From Arenibacter certesii DSM 19833 (GTDB lineage: Bacteria; Bacteroidota; Bacteroidia; Flavobacteriales; Flavobacteriaceae), in NCBI RefSeq assembly GCF_000429545.1, contig NZ_AUCB01000019.1, forward strand, positions 38,005-102,004: a stretch of 64,000 nt of DNA, written 5' to 3'. Position 1 is the stretch's first letter. Every line of letters starts with the position of its first letter. A program made the translations under genes and the position numbers. The notes beneath the pieces were generated by a model. That model was not told where the DNA came from. It saw nothing but the letters and a program-made list of their open reading frames with translations, and made no database searches. Shown piece after piece: positions 46,141 through 54,623 of this stretch.

Positions 46141-47214
46141 ATGAATCCTATTTTAAAGTATGTGCGTGATTTTTTAGCTTCCCGTAGGGTAGTGGGACGG
46201 GATGTCCAATTGTCTGGAAAGGTGGGGGCAGATCATTTGCTACAACAGCTTATAGATGATAAAAAGGTTCCCGGATTGGCAATTAGCGTCCGTAAGAATA
46301 ACCAGGTGTTCTTCCAAAAAGGGTATGGGTTTTCCAATGTGGAGCGTCAGACGCCTATAAATCCCGAAGAAACTATTTTTAGGATAGCAAGTGTATCCAA
46401 GCCTATTGCAGCAACGGCCTTGGCCGTTATGGTAGCGGAAGGACAATTGGATTTAGATGCTTCCTTTTATCAATACGTGCCTTATTATCCTAAAAAGGAA
46501 TATGATTTTACCATTCGTCAATTGGCAAGTCACACCGCTGGAATTAGGGGGTATAAAGGAGTGGAATATGGGTTGAATCTTCCCATGGGAATTAAAGAAA
46601 GCCTTAAGATATTTAAAGATGATCCACTAGTTTTTAAGCCAGGCACACAATATTTATATACAAGTTTTGCTTGGGTTTTAATTTCTTTGGCTATAGAGGA
46701 AATTAGTGGTGTCCCTTTTGCAGACTATGTTCAGATAAAAGTATTGAAACCCTTTGGACTAAAGAATACCGTTCCGGAAATACCAGAGGAAGCCATTGCC
46801 AATATGTCTAGTTTCTATTCTAGGAGCAGATCAGGATTTAGAGCGGCTATCCCCGTAGATAATCGTTATAAATTGGCCGGAGGTGGCTATTTATCTACAG
46901 CGGTTGATATAGCAAATTTTGGGCAAGCATTTTTAGATTCTTCTTCAGAGGTGGTTCCGGATATGTCCCAATTCCTTACATCGACTGTTATTGAGGGTGG
47001 TGCTACCTATTACGGCTTGGGTTGGCAGGTGAGCGAAGATAAATTGAACAGACCGTATTTTGGCCATGTGGGCAATGGGGTAGGTGGCTATGCCGTGTTT
47101 TATGTATATCCAGAAGAAGATATGGTGTTTTCTATACTTACCAACTCTACTAATCCTAGAATTCAAGAAACCTTGGAAGAAGTGGTTTCTATGCTAATAG
47201 GTGGTCGTTCTTAA
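46141..47214 (+). CDS. Serine hydrolase, class C beta-lactamase family
   Basis: 357 residues. The S-x-x-K motif is Ser84-Lys87 in FRIASVSKPIAAT. The second motif is Y-T-S in YLYTSFAWVLI, and the third is H-x-G in YFGHVGNGVGGYA. These fit the class C beta-lactamase / D-alanyl-D-alanine carboxypeptidase / esterase family. No signal peptide is visible, so a cytoplasmic esterase or peptidase is more likely than a true beta-lactamase. Substrate unknown. Confidence 0.85.
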   Translation: MNPILKYVRDFLASRRVVGRDVQLSGKVGADHLLQQLIDDKKVPGLAISVRKNNQVFFQKGYGFSNVERQTPINPEETIFRIASVSKPIAATALAVMVAEGQLDLDASFYQYVPYYPKKEYDFTIRQLASHTAGIRGYKGVEYGLNLPMGIKESLKIFKDDPLVFKPGTQYLYTSFAWVLISLAIEEISGVPFADYVQIKVLKPFGLKNTVPEIPEEAIANMSSFYSRSRSGFRAAIPVDNRYKLAGGGYLSTAVDIANFGQAFLDSSSEVVPDMSQFLTSTVIEGGATYYGLGWQVSEDKLNRPYFGHVGNGVGGYAVFYVYPEEDMVFSILTNSTNPRIQETLEEVVSMLIGGRS

Positions 47215-47348
47215 GGTATTAATATTTCTTTATTTTAAAAAAAACTGGGAGGTATGATTTACTGGGGAATTAATTTAACGCATCCATAGGTTAGGTAATT
47301 GGGGTAAATTATTTATCTTCATAGCTTGGTTAAATTAATAGAAAAGAA

Positions 47349-48167
47349 ATGAAAAAAACTATTGCTCTTTTTGTCTTCGCCATTGCGTTGACATCATGTA
47401 AAATGAATCAAAAATCAGATTCGGAGAAAGTAGATGCTTCCATTGATGAAGTGAAATCTACAGCAACAACCGATTCCGAGGATTGGATTTATCTTTTTGA
47501 CGGAACCTCTACTGAAGGATGGCGTGCCTATAATGGCGATGCCTTGCCACCAGGTTGGACCATTAAAGATAGCACATTAACGTTCGATACCGAATTGGGC
47601 ATGGAGCAAGATTATACAGGTGGAACTGATATTATCTACGGTGCCGAAGAATTTGACAATTTTGAATTGTATTTGGAATGGAAACTACCAAAAGGTGGGA
47701 ATAGTGGTGTTTTTTATCACTTAAAGGAGAATATACCCAATGAGGGGCCTGCAACCATTTCACCAGAATATCAGCTTATTGATGATGAGAACTATGCGTC
47801 CATTCACGACCTAACTTCCTATAACTTAAATTTGGGGAATACAGAAAATCCAGAAGCACTTCAGCCGCTACAGCAGACCGCTTCGGATTACGCAATGCAT
47901 GCTGCAGACCCTTCAAAAAAAGTGTTGCACCCAGTAGGGGAATGGAACACTACCAAAATAGTTTTTACTCCAGAAAAAGTAGAGCACTGGCTTAACGGTC
48001 AGAAAGTATTGTCTTTTGTTCCATGGTCAGAGGACTGGTACGAGAAGAAAAATACGGGTAAGTGGAAGGATGCCGAAAACTATGGTCGATTTAAAACCGG
48101 TTATATAGGCTTACAAGATCACTCCAGTCCTATTTGGTTCAAGAATATTAAAATTAAAAAATTATAA
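47349..48167 (+). CDS. DUF1080 (3-keto-disaccharide hydrolase-type) lipoprotein
   Basis: 272 residues. The signal ends in a lipobox (FAIALTSC), so it is a lipoprotein. The DUF1080 concanavalin-like domain shows WIYLFDGTSTEGWRAYNGD, FELYLEWKLPKGGNSGVFYHL, EYQLIDDENY, WNTTKIVFTPEKVEHWLNGQKVLSF and IGLQDHSSPIWFKNIKIKKL. The family cuts glycosidic bonds, including 3-ketoglycosides. It precedes a Gfo/Idh/MocA oxidoreductase, a common partnership in oxidise-then-cleave sugar degradation. The actual sugar is unknown. Confidence 0.88.
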   Translation: MKKTIALFVFAIALTSCKMNQKSDSEKVDASIDEVKSTATTDSEDWIYLFDGTSTEGWRAYNGDALPPGWTIKDSTLTFDTELGMEQDYTGGTDIIYGAEEFDNFELYLEWKLPKGGNSGVFYHLKENIPNEGPATISPEYQLIDDENYASIHDLTSYNLNLGNTENPEALQPLQQTASDYAMHAADPSKKVLHPVGEWNTTKIVFTPEKVEHWLNGQKVLSFVPWSEDWYEKKNTGKWKDAENYGRFKTGYIGLQDHSSPIWFKNIKIKKL

Positions 48168-48300
48168 CCACCACTTTCAGGTTGTTCAGTATAGTTTAAT
48201 CTGGTAAATAACCACTTCATGGAAAGACTAATGATTCCCTAAAGTTGGGTGAGAGACCAAGGTTTTGACTATCATGGAAGACCACTAATAAACACAAGAA

Positions 48301-49638
48301 ATGAAAAAAAGAGACTTTCTAAAAAGTACCGCGGCACTGGGATTAACCGCACTTTTGCCTACTTCAATTTGGGCCTTGTCCAAAAACGGTCGATTACGTA
48401 CAGCTCATATAGGGGTGAGTAGTATGGGGGGAGCAGATTTGGCTGCTATCTCCTCGCACCCATTGGTAGATGTAGTAGCCCTGTGCGATGTAGATTCAAA
48501 TGCTCTCGCCCAAGCTAAGAAATTACATCCAAATGCAGCTACTTATAAGGACTATAGGGTGATGTTAAAGGAGATGAAGAGCGGTATTGATGCCGTTATT
48601 GTATCTACTCCAGATCACACCCATGCACCAGCTTCTATGATGGCTATGGACATGGGCAAGCCAGTCTATTGTCAAAAACCCTTAACACACCATGTGGTTG
48701 AAGCAAGAGCTATGCGTAAAAAAGCAAAAGAGAAGAATTTGGTAACCCAAATGGGTATCCAGGTGCATTCTTTCTACGATTATAAATTGGCAACCTTGTT
48801 AATTCAATCTGGGATAATAGGGAAAGTAAGTACGGTTAGAGCTTGGTCACCTAAAAACTGGGGTTATGATGGTCCAGAACCTACAGGGTCGGATCCCGTT
48901 CCTGAGACTTTGGATTGGAACCTTTGGTTGGGGACTTCTGCAGAACGGCCTTATAAAGAAGGGTACTACCACCCTGGTAATTGGAGAAAGTTAATGGATT
49001 ACGGTTGTGGTACCTTGGGAGATATGGGAGTACATATTTTTGATACGCCTTACAATGCCTTGCAATTAGATGTTCCCATGACTATTACAAATAAATGTAG
49101 AAAACCTAATGGATTTGGATTCCCAGAGAAAAATACAGTTACGTATACCTTTCCTAAAACCCCATATACAACAGAAACCTTAAAATGGGTTTGGTATGAC
49201 GGTGTAGGTGCCCCCGAAAAACACAAGGACCTTTTACTGCCTAATAACGAAAAGTTACCAGAGCAGGGAGCTATGTTCATAGGTGAAAAAGGAAGGCTAT
49301 TGTTGCCTCATTTTATGGAACTACCAAGGCATATTGTGGATGGTAAATATCAGGAACTTGATCTGTCTGTTATAAAGGAATCCGATAATCTGGGCGAACC
49401 TGTTAAGAGTTATGATGAAGAAGGAGAGAAGCATTATCACGAATTTGTAGATGCTTGCTTGGGCAAGGCGGAATGCAGTGCCCCTTTTGAGTATTCGGCC
49501 CGACTTACAGAAACGATATTACTGGGTGTAATTGCCGGTCGTTTTCCTAATAAAACCCTGCATTGGGATAGTAAAGCTGCTAAATTCTCGGAAGAAGAGG
49601 CGAATAAATTCTTAGATGCCCCTTATCGGGATTTTTAA
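48301..49638 (+). CDS. Gfo/Idh/MocA-family oxidoreductase, exported
   Basis: 445 residues. The N-terminus MKKRDFLKSTAALGLTALLPTSIWA looks like a Tat-type signal (KR-D-F-L-K). The Rossmann domain includes HIGVSSMGGADLAAISSHPLVDVVALCDVD. The catalytic EKP-type motif appears as GKPVYCQKPLTHHVVEAR. YGCGTLGDMGVHIFDTPYNAL completes the substrate side. Family members oxidise or reduce sugar hydroxyls with NAD(P), some using tightly bound cofactor in the periplasm. It follows the DUF1080 lipoprotein, so the two may act in sequence on the same saccharide. Confidence 0.88.
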   Translation: MKKRDFLKSTAALGLTALLPTSIWALSKNGRLRTAHIGVSSMGGADLAAISSHPLVDVVALCDVDSNALAQAKKLHPNAATYKDYRVMLKEMKSGIDAVIVSTPDHTHAPASMMAMDMGKPVYCQKPLTHHVVEARAMRKKAKEKNLVTQMGIQVHSFYDYKLATLLIQSGIIGKVSTVRAWSPKNWGYDGPEPTGSDPVPETLDWNLWLGTSAERPYKEGYYHPGNWRKLMDYGCGTLGDMGVHIFDTPYNALQLDVPMTITNKCRKPNGFGFPEKNTVTYTFPKTPYTTETLKWVWYDGVGAPEKHKDLLLPNNEKLPEQGAMFIGEKGRLLLPHFMELPRHIVDGKYQELDLSVIKESDNLGEPVKSYDEEGEKHYHEFVDACLGKAECSAPFEYSARLTETILLGVIAGRFPNKTLHWDSKAAKFSEEEANKFLDAPYRDF

Positions 49639-49660
49639 AAGACAGCATATTTTAAATATT

Positions 49661-49708
49661 AAAAGCTTGGTGAACTTCTTTATTATGGGGTCTGCCAAGC
49701 TTTTTTTT
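49661..49708 (+). terminator. Intrinsic terminator after the Gfo/Idh/MocA gene
   Basis: AAAAGCTTGG (49661-49670) pairs perfectly with CCAAGCTTTT (49695-49704), followed by T. Confidence 0.88.
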
Positions 49709-49853
49709 ATTATTTCCTTGAAACAGTAGGATCAATGTACTTGTTAAACGCAAAAATTATTGGCAGATCGAGACAAGGGTTCCTCCTTTATCAGTAAAAT
49801 GGAATGCCAAAATCCCTAACTATTTTTATTGTAATTTGCAGCAAACGACAATC

Positions 49854-50285
49854 ATGTATCAACTTTCATATCAGTCCACGGCTACTCATGGGATTTCTCC
49901 AGATGATATTCAAACGATATTACAAACCGCTAGAGCTCGGAATAAGGAAATTGGAATTACTGGCTGTCTGGTATTTCATAATTCTTGTTTTATTCAAATT
50001 GTAGAAGGCAAAAAGAAACAAGTGAAATCCTTGTTTCAAGATATTAAACGGGATAGTAGACATAATAATATACGCTTGTTATGGGAAGGAAAATTTGAAG
50101 AACGTAGCTTTAATGATTGGTGCATGGGGTATTTTGACTCTACTAATGAGGGTAGAGATGGTGAAAATATAAAGGCTTTTGAGCAAAATTTAATGCTGCT
50201 TTCCGAGCTTTCAGATACAACTTCGGCAACCTTGCGCATATTTTGGGTAGGAGTAGGCAAACTTTTAAAGGAGAAAGGATGCTAA
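49854..50285 (+). CDS. BLUF-domain blue-light photoreceptor
   Basis: 143 residues from ATG 49854; a TTG 18 bases upstream is less likely. The BLUF domain fills the N-terminal 95 residues with all key positions: Tyr6 (LSYQSTA), Asn30 (NKEIGITGCLVFHN), Gln48 (CFIQIVEG), and Trp89/Met91 (FNDWCMGY). BLUF domains bind FAD and switch hydrogen bonding around Tyr/Gln on blue light. No output domain is fused; about 45 C-terminal residues (ENIKAFEQNLMLLSEL) look helical and may contact a partner. It stands alone by orientation and terminators. Confidence 0.93.
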   Translation: MYQLSYQSTATHGISPDDIQTILQTARARNKEIGITGCLVFHNSCFIQIVEGKKKQVKSLFQDIKRDSRHNNIRLLWEGKFEERSFNDWCMGYFDSTNEGRDGENIKAFEQNLMLLSELSDTTSATLRIFWVGVGKLLKEKGC

Positions 50286-50377
50286 CCAGATTAGAGGTCT
50301 AATCTAGATGTAGCCAATTATATTACCTCTCTATTGGTTGATAAACCATGAATTAGCAGTTTCAATTTTAGGCGGAT

Positions 50378-51274
50378 TTATGCCTGTGTCAATTCCGAGA
50401 AAAGGTTTTCTAAATTTTTGTTTTTTCTGCTGAGTTGCAAAGTTTTTAGCTGGTTATCATAAGCGAAATCGAACACTGACGATCGCATATCCTTTTGGGT
50501 GTCAAATGTAATCTCATAAACAAAACCACCTATATTTTTTACGGTAGTAGCGTATTCCAGATTCTTTAAAAAAACTTCTTCCACTCTAAAGTCGAACTCT
50601 ACTATCAACACTTGTTTTTCCTCCTTTCGCAGTTCCGATAGCGTTTTATCCGCCACTATGTTCCCCTTATTAATTATCAGTACTCTATCACATACCGCTT
50701 CTACCTCTTTCATAATATGTGTAGATAATAGAATGGTTTTGTCCTTACCTATTTCCCTTATTAGATTTCTTATGTCTAGCAATTGATTAGGATCTAGTCC
50801 TGTAGTAGGTTCGTCCAAGATTAGTACCTCGGGATCGTGCAGTAAGGCAGCCGCTAGGCCCACTCTTTGTCGGTATCCTTTGGAGAGCTGTCCTATTTTT
50901 TTATGGGCTTCTGGCGTTAATCCGGTCTGCTCTATTACTTTAGCTATTCTTTCTTTGCCCACTTTGTACACGGAGGCATTAAAATCCAGATATTCTTTTA
51001 CATACATATCTAGGTAAAGAGGATTGTGCTCGGGAAGGTATCCAATGCTTTTTTGAACCTCTTTTGGTTCTTCAAGCACATCATGGGAATTTACCGCTGC
51101 ACTGCCTTGGTCAGGGGTGTGATAAGTGGTTAATATTTTCATCATGGTGGACTTGCCAGCACCGTTAGGGCCTAAAAATCCAACAATTTCTCCTTTGTTT
51201 ATGGTGAAAGAAACATCATTCAACACGGTTTGATCACCGAAGGATTTTATAATATTTTTTGCGACAATGGACAT
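50378..51274 (-). CDS. gldA: Gliding-motility ABC transporter ATP-binding protein GldA
   Basis: 298 residues. ABC ATPase with Walker A (GFLGPNGAGKSTMMKIL), signature-like QLSKGYRQRVGLAAAL, Walker B (VLILDEPTTGLDP) and switch His (LLSTHIMKEVEAV). The C-terminal 80 residues continue past the ATPase, as in GldA. GldA works with the membrane proteins GldF and GldG, which are not in this window. The whole-chain match to GldA is from memory; another drug-type ABC ATPase is possible but less likely. Confidence 0.85.
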   Translation of the reverse strand: MSIVAKNIIKSFGDQTVLNDVSFTINKGEIVGFLGPNGAGKSTMMKILTTYHTPDQGSAAVNSHDVLEEPKEVQKSIGYLPEHNPLYLDMYVKEYLDFNASVYKVGKERIAKVIEQTGLTPEAHKKIGQLSKGYRQRVGLAAALLHDPEVLILDEPTTGLDPNQLLDIRNLIREIGKDKTILLSTHIMKEVEAVCDRVLIINKGNIVADKTLSELRKEEKQVLIVEFDFRVEEVFLKNLEYATTVKNIGGFVYEITFDTQKDMRSSVFDFAYDNQLKTLQLSRKNKNLENLFSELTQA

Positions 51275-51541
51275 GGGTTACTTTTTACCAAAAATAAGGT
51301 AAATTAGGTAATATGTGTTTTCTTGTGCTTGTAGTGGTATTAATTTTTATTGACATTGTCGTGAGGTATAGGGAAGTTTGTGATTTACAAGCCTTTGCGA
51401 GTGTGAGATTCGTAATGAGGGGAGGCTTTCAAGGGCGATTCCATAAATAGAAGGGTGTAAAATTGTAAAAAATAAAATAATAATAATTTTTAGTGAAAGT
51501 TTTGGAATTAATTATTACATTAGCCCCAGTTTTAAAAGAAA

Positions 51542-51613
51542 ATGACAAAGCAATATTTCTGGAACGGATTCTATTTTTACTTCTTTTTTCAAAGAGGCAT
51601 GGGGCTGTTCTAA
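51542..51613 (+). CDS. Aromatic leader peptide of the Phe/Tyr operon
   Basis: A 23-codon ORF, ATG 51542 to TAA 51611, preceded by the A-rich AAAAGAAA typical of Bacteroidota starts. Eleven of 23 residues are aromatic (7 Phe, 3 Tyr, 1 Trp); residues 5-16 read YFWNGFYFYFFF. It ends 24 bases before a strong terminator and 96 bases before prephenate dehydratase. The arrangement is that of an attenuation leader: ribosomes slowed on Phe/Tyr codons would change downstream RNA folding. Function is inferred from composition and position. Confidence 0.8.
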   Translation: MTKQYFWNGFYFYFFFQRGMGLF

Positions 51614-51670
51614 CATATTTTAAACGTATATATAGATAAAAGTCCCGTGTAAACAGGGACTTTTTTTTTG
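51600..51670 (+). promoter_or_regulatory. Attenuator: antiterminator/terminator switch before pheA
   Basis: Terminator: 51638-51646 pairs with 51656-51664 (core AGTCCC/GGGACT) and runs into a T tract to 51669. Antiterminator: GGGGCT (51601-51606, in the last leader codons) can pair with AGTCCC (51641-51646), one G-U. A third segment AGCCCCA (51522-51528) is perfectly complementary to TGGGGCT (51600-51606). A ribosome stalled on the Phe/Tyr codons (51569-51589) leaves 51600-51606 free to disrupt the terminator; a ribosome at the stop codon covers it. Confidence 0.8.
51638..51670 (+). terminator. Intrinsic terminator in the Phe/Tyr operon leader
   Basis: Nine-pair stem (51638-51646 with 51656-51664) with a 9-base loop and about nine T in a row. 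It lies before, not after, the pheA gene, so it must be conditional. Confidence 0.92.
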
Positions 51671-51709
51671 GATTAAACTAAGGTAAATTCTCTTCGAAGA
51701 ATAATATAA

Positions 51710-52540
51710 ATGGGGTTAAAAATAGCAATTCAAGGTATAAAGGGTTCTAATCACCATCAGGTAGCAAAGAACTATTTTGGAGATGATGTTCAGTATGTGG
51801 AATGTCGCTCCTTTGATAATTTAGTAGATCAATTGTTGCTGAAAACTGTTGATACAGGGGTAATGGCTATTGAGAATTCCATAGCAGGATCAATTATTCC
51901 AAATTACGCACTGGTATACAGCAAAAATTTGCACATTATAGGAGAGCAGTATTTAAATATTCACCACCATTTAATGGTCTTAAAAGGCCAGACAATGGAA
52001 GATATTAAAGAGGTACATTCTCATCCCATGGCTTTGCTGCAGTGCAAGGAGTTTTTTAGGGATTATAGTCATATAAAGTTGGTAGAGGATATAGATACGG
52101 CCGAAACAGCCAAAAGAATCCAGGAAAACCAATTAGTAGGTATTGCTGCAATTGCGCCAAAAGTAGCTGCAGAACTCTATGATCTAGATATTATACAGAG
52201 TAACATTCAAACCATTAAGGAGAATTCCACTCGGTTTATTATTGTTAAAACACAGAATAAAGTTTGGCCCAAGGAGGAGATAAATAAAGCATCTATACGT
52301 TTTCTTACAGATCACAAGAGGGGTAGCTTGGCTACAGTGTTGAATGTGATGAGCGATTGCAATTTAAACCTTACCAAAATTCAATCCTTGCCGGTTATAG
52401 AAATGCCTTGGAAGTATTCCTTTTTTGTGGATGTAACTTTTGAAGAATATCAGCACTTTGAAAAAGCAAAATCCCTGCTCGGAATTATGACGGAGGAATT
52501 TAAAGTGTTGGGAGAATATAAAAAAGCCAAAAGAATATGA
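51710..52540 (+). CDS. pheA: Prephenate dehydratase
   Basis: 276 residues: catalytic periplasmic-binding-like domain (IAIQGIKGSNHHQVAKNYFG, MAIENSIAGSI, ENSTRFIIVKTQ with the T-R-F motif) and a C-terminal ACT domain. In the ACT domain the Phe-binding motifs GALV and ESRP read GSLA and QSLP, so feedback by Phe may be altered. No chorismate mutase is fused here; that activity is on the last gene of the operon. It decarboxylates prephenate to phenylpyruvate. The stop overlaps the next gene by 4 bases, and an aromatic leader/attenuator lies upstream. Confidence 0.95.
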   Translation: MGLKIAIQGIKGSNHHQVAKNYFGDDVQYVECRSFDNLVDQLLLKTVDTGVMAIENSIAGSIIPNYALVYSKNLHIIGEQYLNIHHHLMVLKGQTMEDIKEVHSHPMALLQCKEFFRDYSHIKLVEDIDTAETAKRIQENQLVGIAAIAPKVAAELYDLDIIQSNIQTIKENSTRFIIVKTQNKVWPKEEINKASIRFLTDHKRGSLATVLNVMSDCNLNLTKIQSLPVIEMPWKYSFFVDVTFEEYQHFEKAKSLLGIMTEEFKVLGEYKKAKRI

Positions 52541-53679
52541 AAATCGCAGATAGATTAAATACGGTGGAAGAGTATTACTTCTCTAAAAAATTGAGAGAGG
52601 TAAGAGGATTAATGGCAGAAGGAAGACCTGTAATCAACATGGGAATAGGGAGTCCGGATTTGGCGCCCTCCCAAGAGGTTTTAAGTGCCGTTACGGAGGC
52701 AATTGCCCATGATGGGGCGCATCAATATCAAAGTTATCAGGGATTGCCCGAACTGAGGGAAGCTTTTGTTGCATTTTATAGGAATAAGTTTAATGTGACA
52801 ATTAATCCCCAAACTGAAGTTTTGCCGTTAATGGGGTCTAAAGAGGGTATCATGCATATTAGTATGGCCTTTTTAAATAAGGGGGATGAAGCATTAATTC
52901 CAAATCCAGGATATCCTACGTATACTTCGGTTACAAAACTGGTAGAGGCGGTGCCTAGATATTATGACCTTAAAGAAGATAATGGTTGGTTTCCAGATGT
53001 AAAGGCGTTAGAGGCGCAGGACCTTTCAAGGGTAAAGGTAATGTGGACTAGTTATCCCCACATGCCTACTGGCGCTACAGCAACTGTTGCGCAATTGGAG
53101 GAGCTGGTTTCCTTTGCTAAAAGAAATGATATTCTATTAGTGAACGACAATCCTTATAGTTTTGTGTTGAACGATCACCCCATCAGTATTTTAGGAATAG
53201 ACGGTGCTATGGATGTGGCGCTCGAATTAAATTCGCTTAGTAAAACCTTTAATATGGCTGGTTGGAGAGTAGGTATGGTGCTGGGGAATGCCCAGCATAT
53301 TGATGCTATATTAAAAGTGAAGAGCAATATGGATTCGGGAATGTTCTACGGTATCCAAAAAGGAGCTATAGCCGCTTTGAATAGTGATGATGCTTGGTTT
53401 AAAGAGCTTAGTAGGGTGTATAACAAGCGAAGGGAGTTAATATTTAAATTGGCCGATAAGTTGAACTGTGTTTATGATAGGACTGCCGTTGGAATGTTTG
53501 TTTGGGCCAAACTACCAGAGGGGATAATCTCGGCAGAAAACTTTATTGATGAGGTGCTCTACGATAAAAATATATTTATTACTCCAGGTACAATATTTGG
53601 GAGTAATGGGGAGGGATATATAAGATTCTCACTCTGCGTAAAAGCCGATCAAATAAAAGAAGCAATAGATAGATTTTAA
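52537..53679 (+). CDS. Class I/II aminotransferase, probably aromatic
   Basis: 380 residues, PLP fold type I. Marks are VINMGIGSPDLAPS, the tyrosine in HQYQSYQGLPELREAF, NDNPYSFVLND, and the PLP lysine in NSLSKTFNMAGWRVGMVLG. Overlap with pheA (ATGA) and position before tyrA imply transamination of phenylpyruvate and hydroxyphenylpyruvate, or of prephenate to arogenate. Aspartate or alanine specificity cannot be excluded from sequence. Confidence 0.9.
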   Translation: MKIADRLNTVEEYYFSKKLREVRGLMAEGRPVINMGIGSPDLAPSQEVLSAVTEAIAHDGAHQYQSYQGLPELREAFVAFYRNKFNVTINPQTEVLPLMGSKEGIMHISMAFLNKGDEALIPNPGYPTYTSVTKLVEAVPRYYDLKEDNGWFPDVKALEAQDLSRVKVMWTSYPHMPTGATATVAQLEELVSFAKRNDILLVNDNPYSFVLNDHPISILGIDGAMDVALELNSLSKTFNMAGWRVGMVLGNAQHIDAILKVKSNMDSGMFYGIQKGAIAALNSDDAWFKELSRVYNKRRELIFKLADKLNCVYDRTAVGMFVWAKLPEGIISAENFIDEVLYDKNIFITPGTIFGSNGEGYIRFSLCVKADQIKEAIDRF

Positions 53680-53765
53680 TATAGTAAGAATAGATAAGGC
53701 TGGTTTAGAAAGAGGTAAATGTTGATACTCCAGTTCTATTTGATAAGTATATAAGTAGCGTAATC

Positions 53766-54623
53766 ATGAATGTATTTATAATAGGGGTAGGATTAATCGG
53801 AGGCTCTTTTGCAAGAGATATAAAAAGGACACAACCCAATGTTCGCATCTTTGGGGTGGATGCCAATCCTAATCATTTGGAAGAAGCACTTTCTCTTTCC
53901 ATAATTGATGAGAAGGCTGATTATAGTTTGCTTCCCCAAGCAGATCTTGTAATTGTTTGTATTCCTGTTGATGTTATGGTGCGAGAGCTGCCACTTATTT
54001 TGGATGCTGTTAATGATGAAGCAGTTGTAATGGATGCGGGATCAACGAAATCATTGATCTGCAAAACTTTGGTCAACCATGATAAAAGACGTAATTTTTT
54101 AGCTTGTCACCCCATTGCGGGAACTGAATTCTCTGGACCCTCTGCGGCAATTGAAGGTTTGTACAAAGGCAAAACAAATATTATTTGTGAGATAGAGAAG
54201 ACAGCATTCAAATTACAGGAGCGTGCATTGGATCTGTTTCAGCAGTTGGGAATGAGAATTAGATATATGAATCCTGAGGCGCATGATAAACATATTGCTT
54301 ATGTTTCCCATTTATCACATATAAGCTCTTTTATGTTAGGAAAGACGGTTATAGATAAAGAAAGAAATGAACGTGATATTTTTGACATGGCGGGAAGTGG
54401 ATTTGAGAGTACTGTGCGGTTGGCAAAAAGCTCGCCGGCAATGTGGACACCAATTTTTAAACAGAACAAGGAGAATGTTATTGAGACCCTAGGCGAATAT
54501 ATAGGGAACCTTGAAACTTTTAAGCAAATGCTGGAAGCAGACGATTATGAAGGCATATATGACGAAATGAACAATACCAATAAAATAAAGGGAATATTAA
54601 ACGGAATACCACTTAATAAATAA
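53766..54623 (+). CDS. tyrA: Prephenate dehydrogenase
   Basis: 285 residues. NAD-binding motif VFIIGVGLIGGSFARDIK at the N-terminus, DAGSTKSLI, the catalytic histidine region ACHPIAGTEFSGPSAA, and the second-domain HIAYVSHLSHISSFMLG. It converts prephenate to 4-hydroxyphenylpyruvate on the way to tyrosine. There is no ACT or chorismate mutase domain. It follows the aminotransferase by 86 bases and overlaps the next gene by one base. Arogenate specificity is possible. Confidence 0.95.
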   Translation: MNVFIIGVGLIGGSFARDIKRTQPNVRIFGVDANPNHLEEALSLSIIDEKADYSLLPQADLVIVCIPVDVMVRELPLILDAVNDEAVVMDAGSTKSLICKTLVNHDKRRNFLACHPIAGTEFSGPSAAIEGLYKGKTNIICEIEKTAFKLQERALDLFQQLGMRIRYMNPEAHDKHIAYVSHLSHISSFMLGKTVIDKERNERDIFDMAGSGFESTVRLAKSSPAMWTPIFKQNKENVIETLGEYIGNLETFKQMLEADDYEGIYDEMNNTNKIKGILNGIPLNK

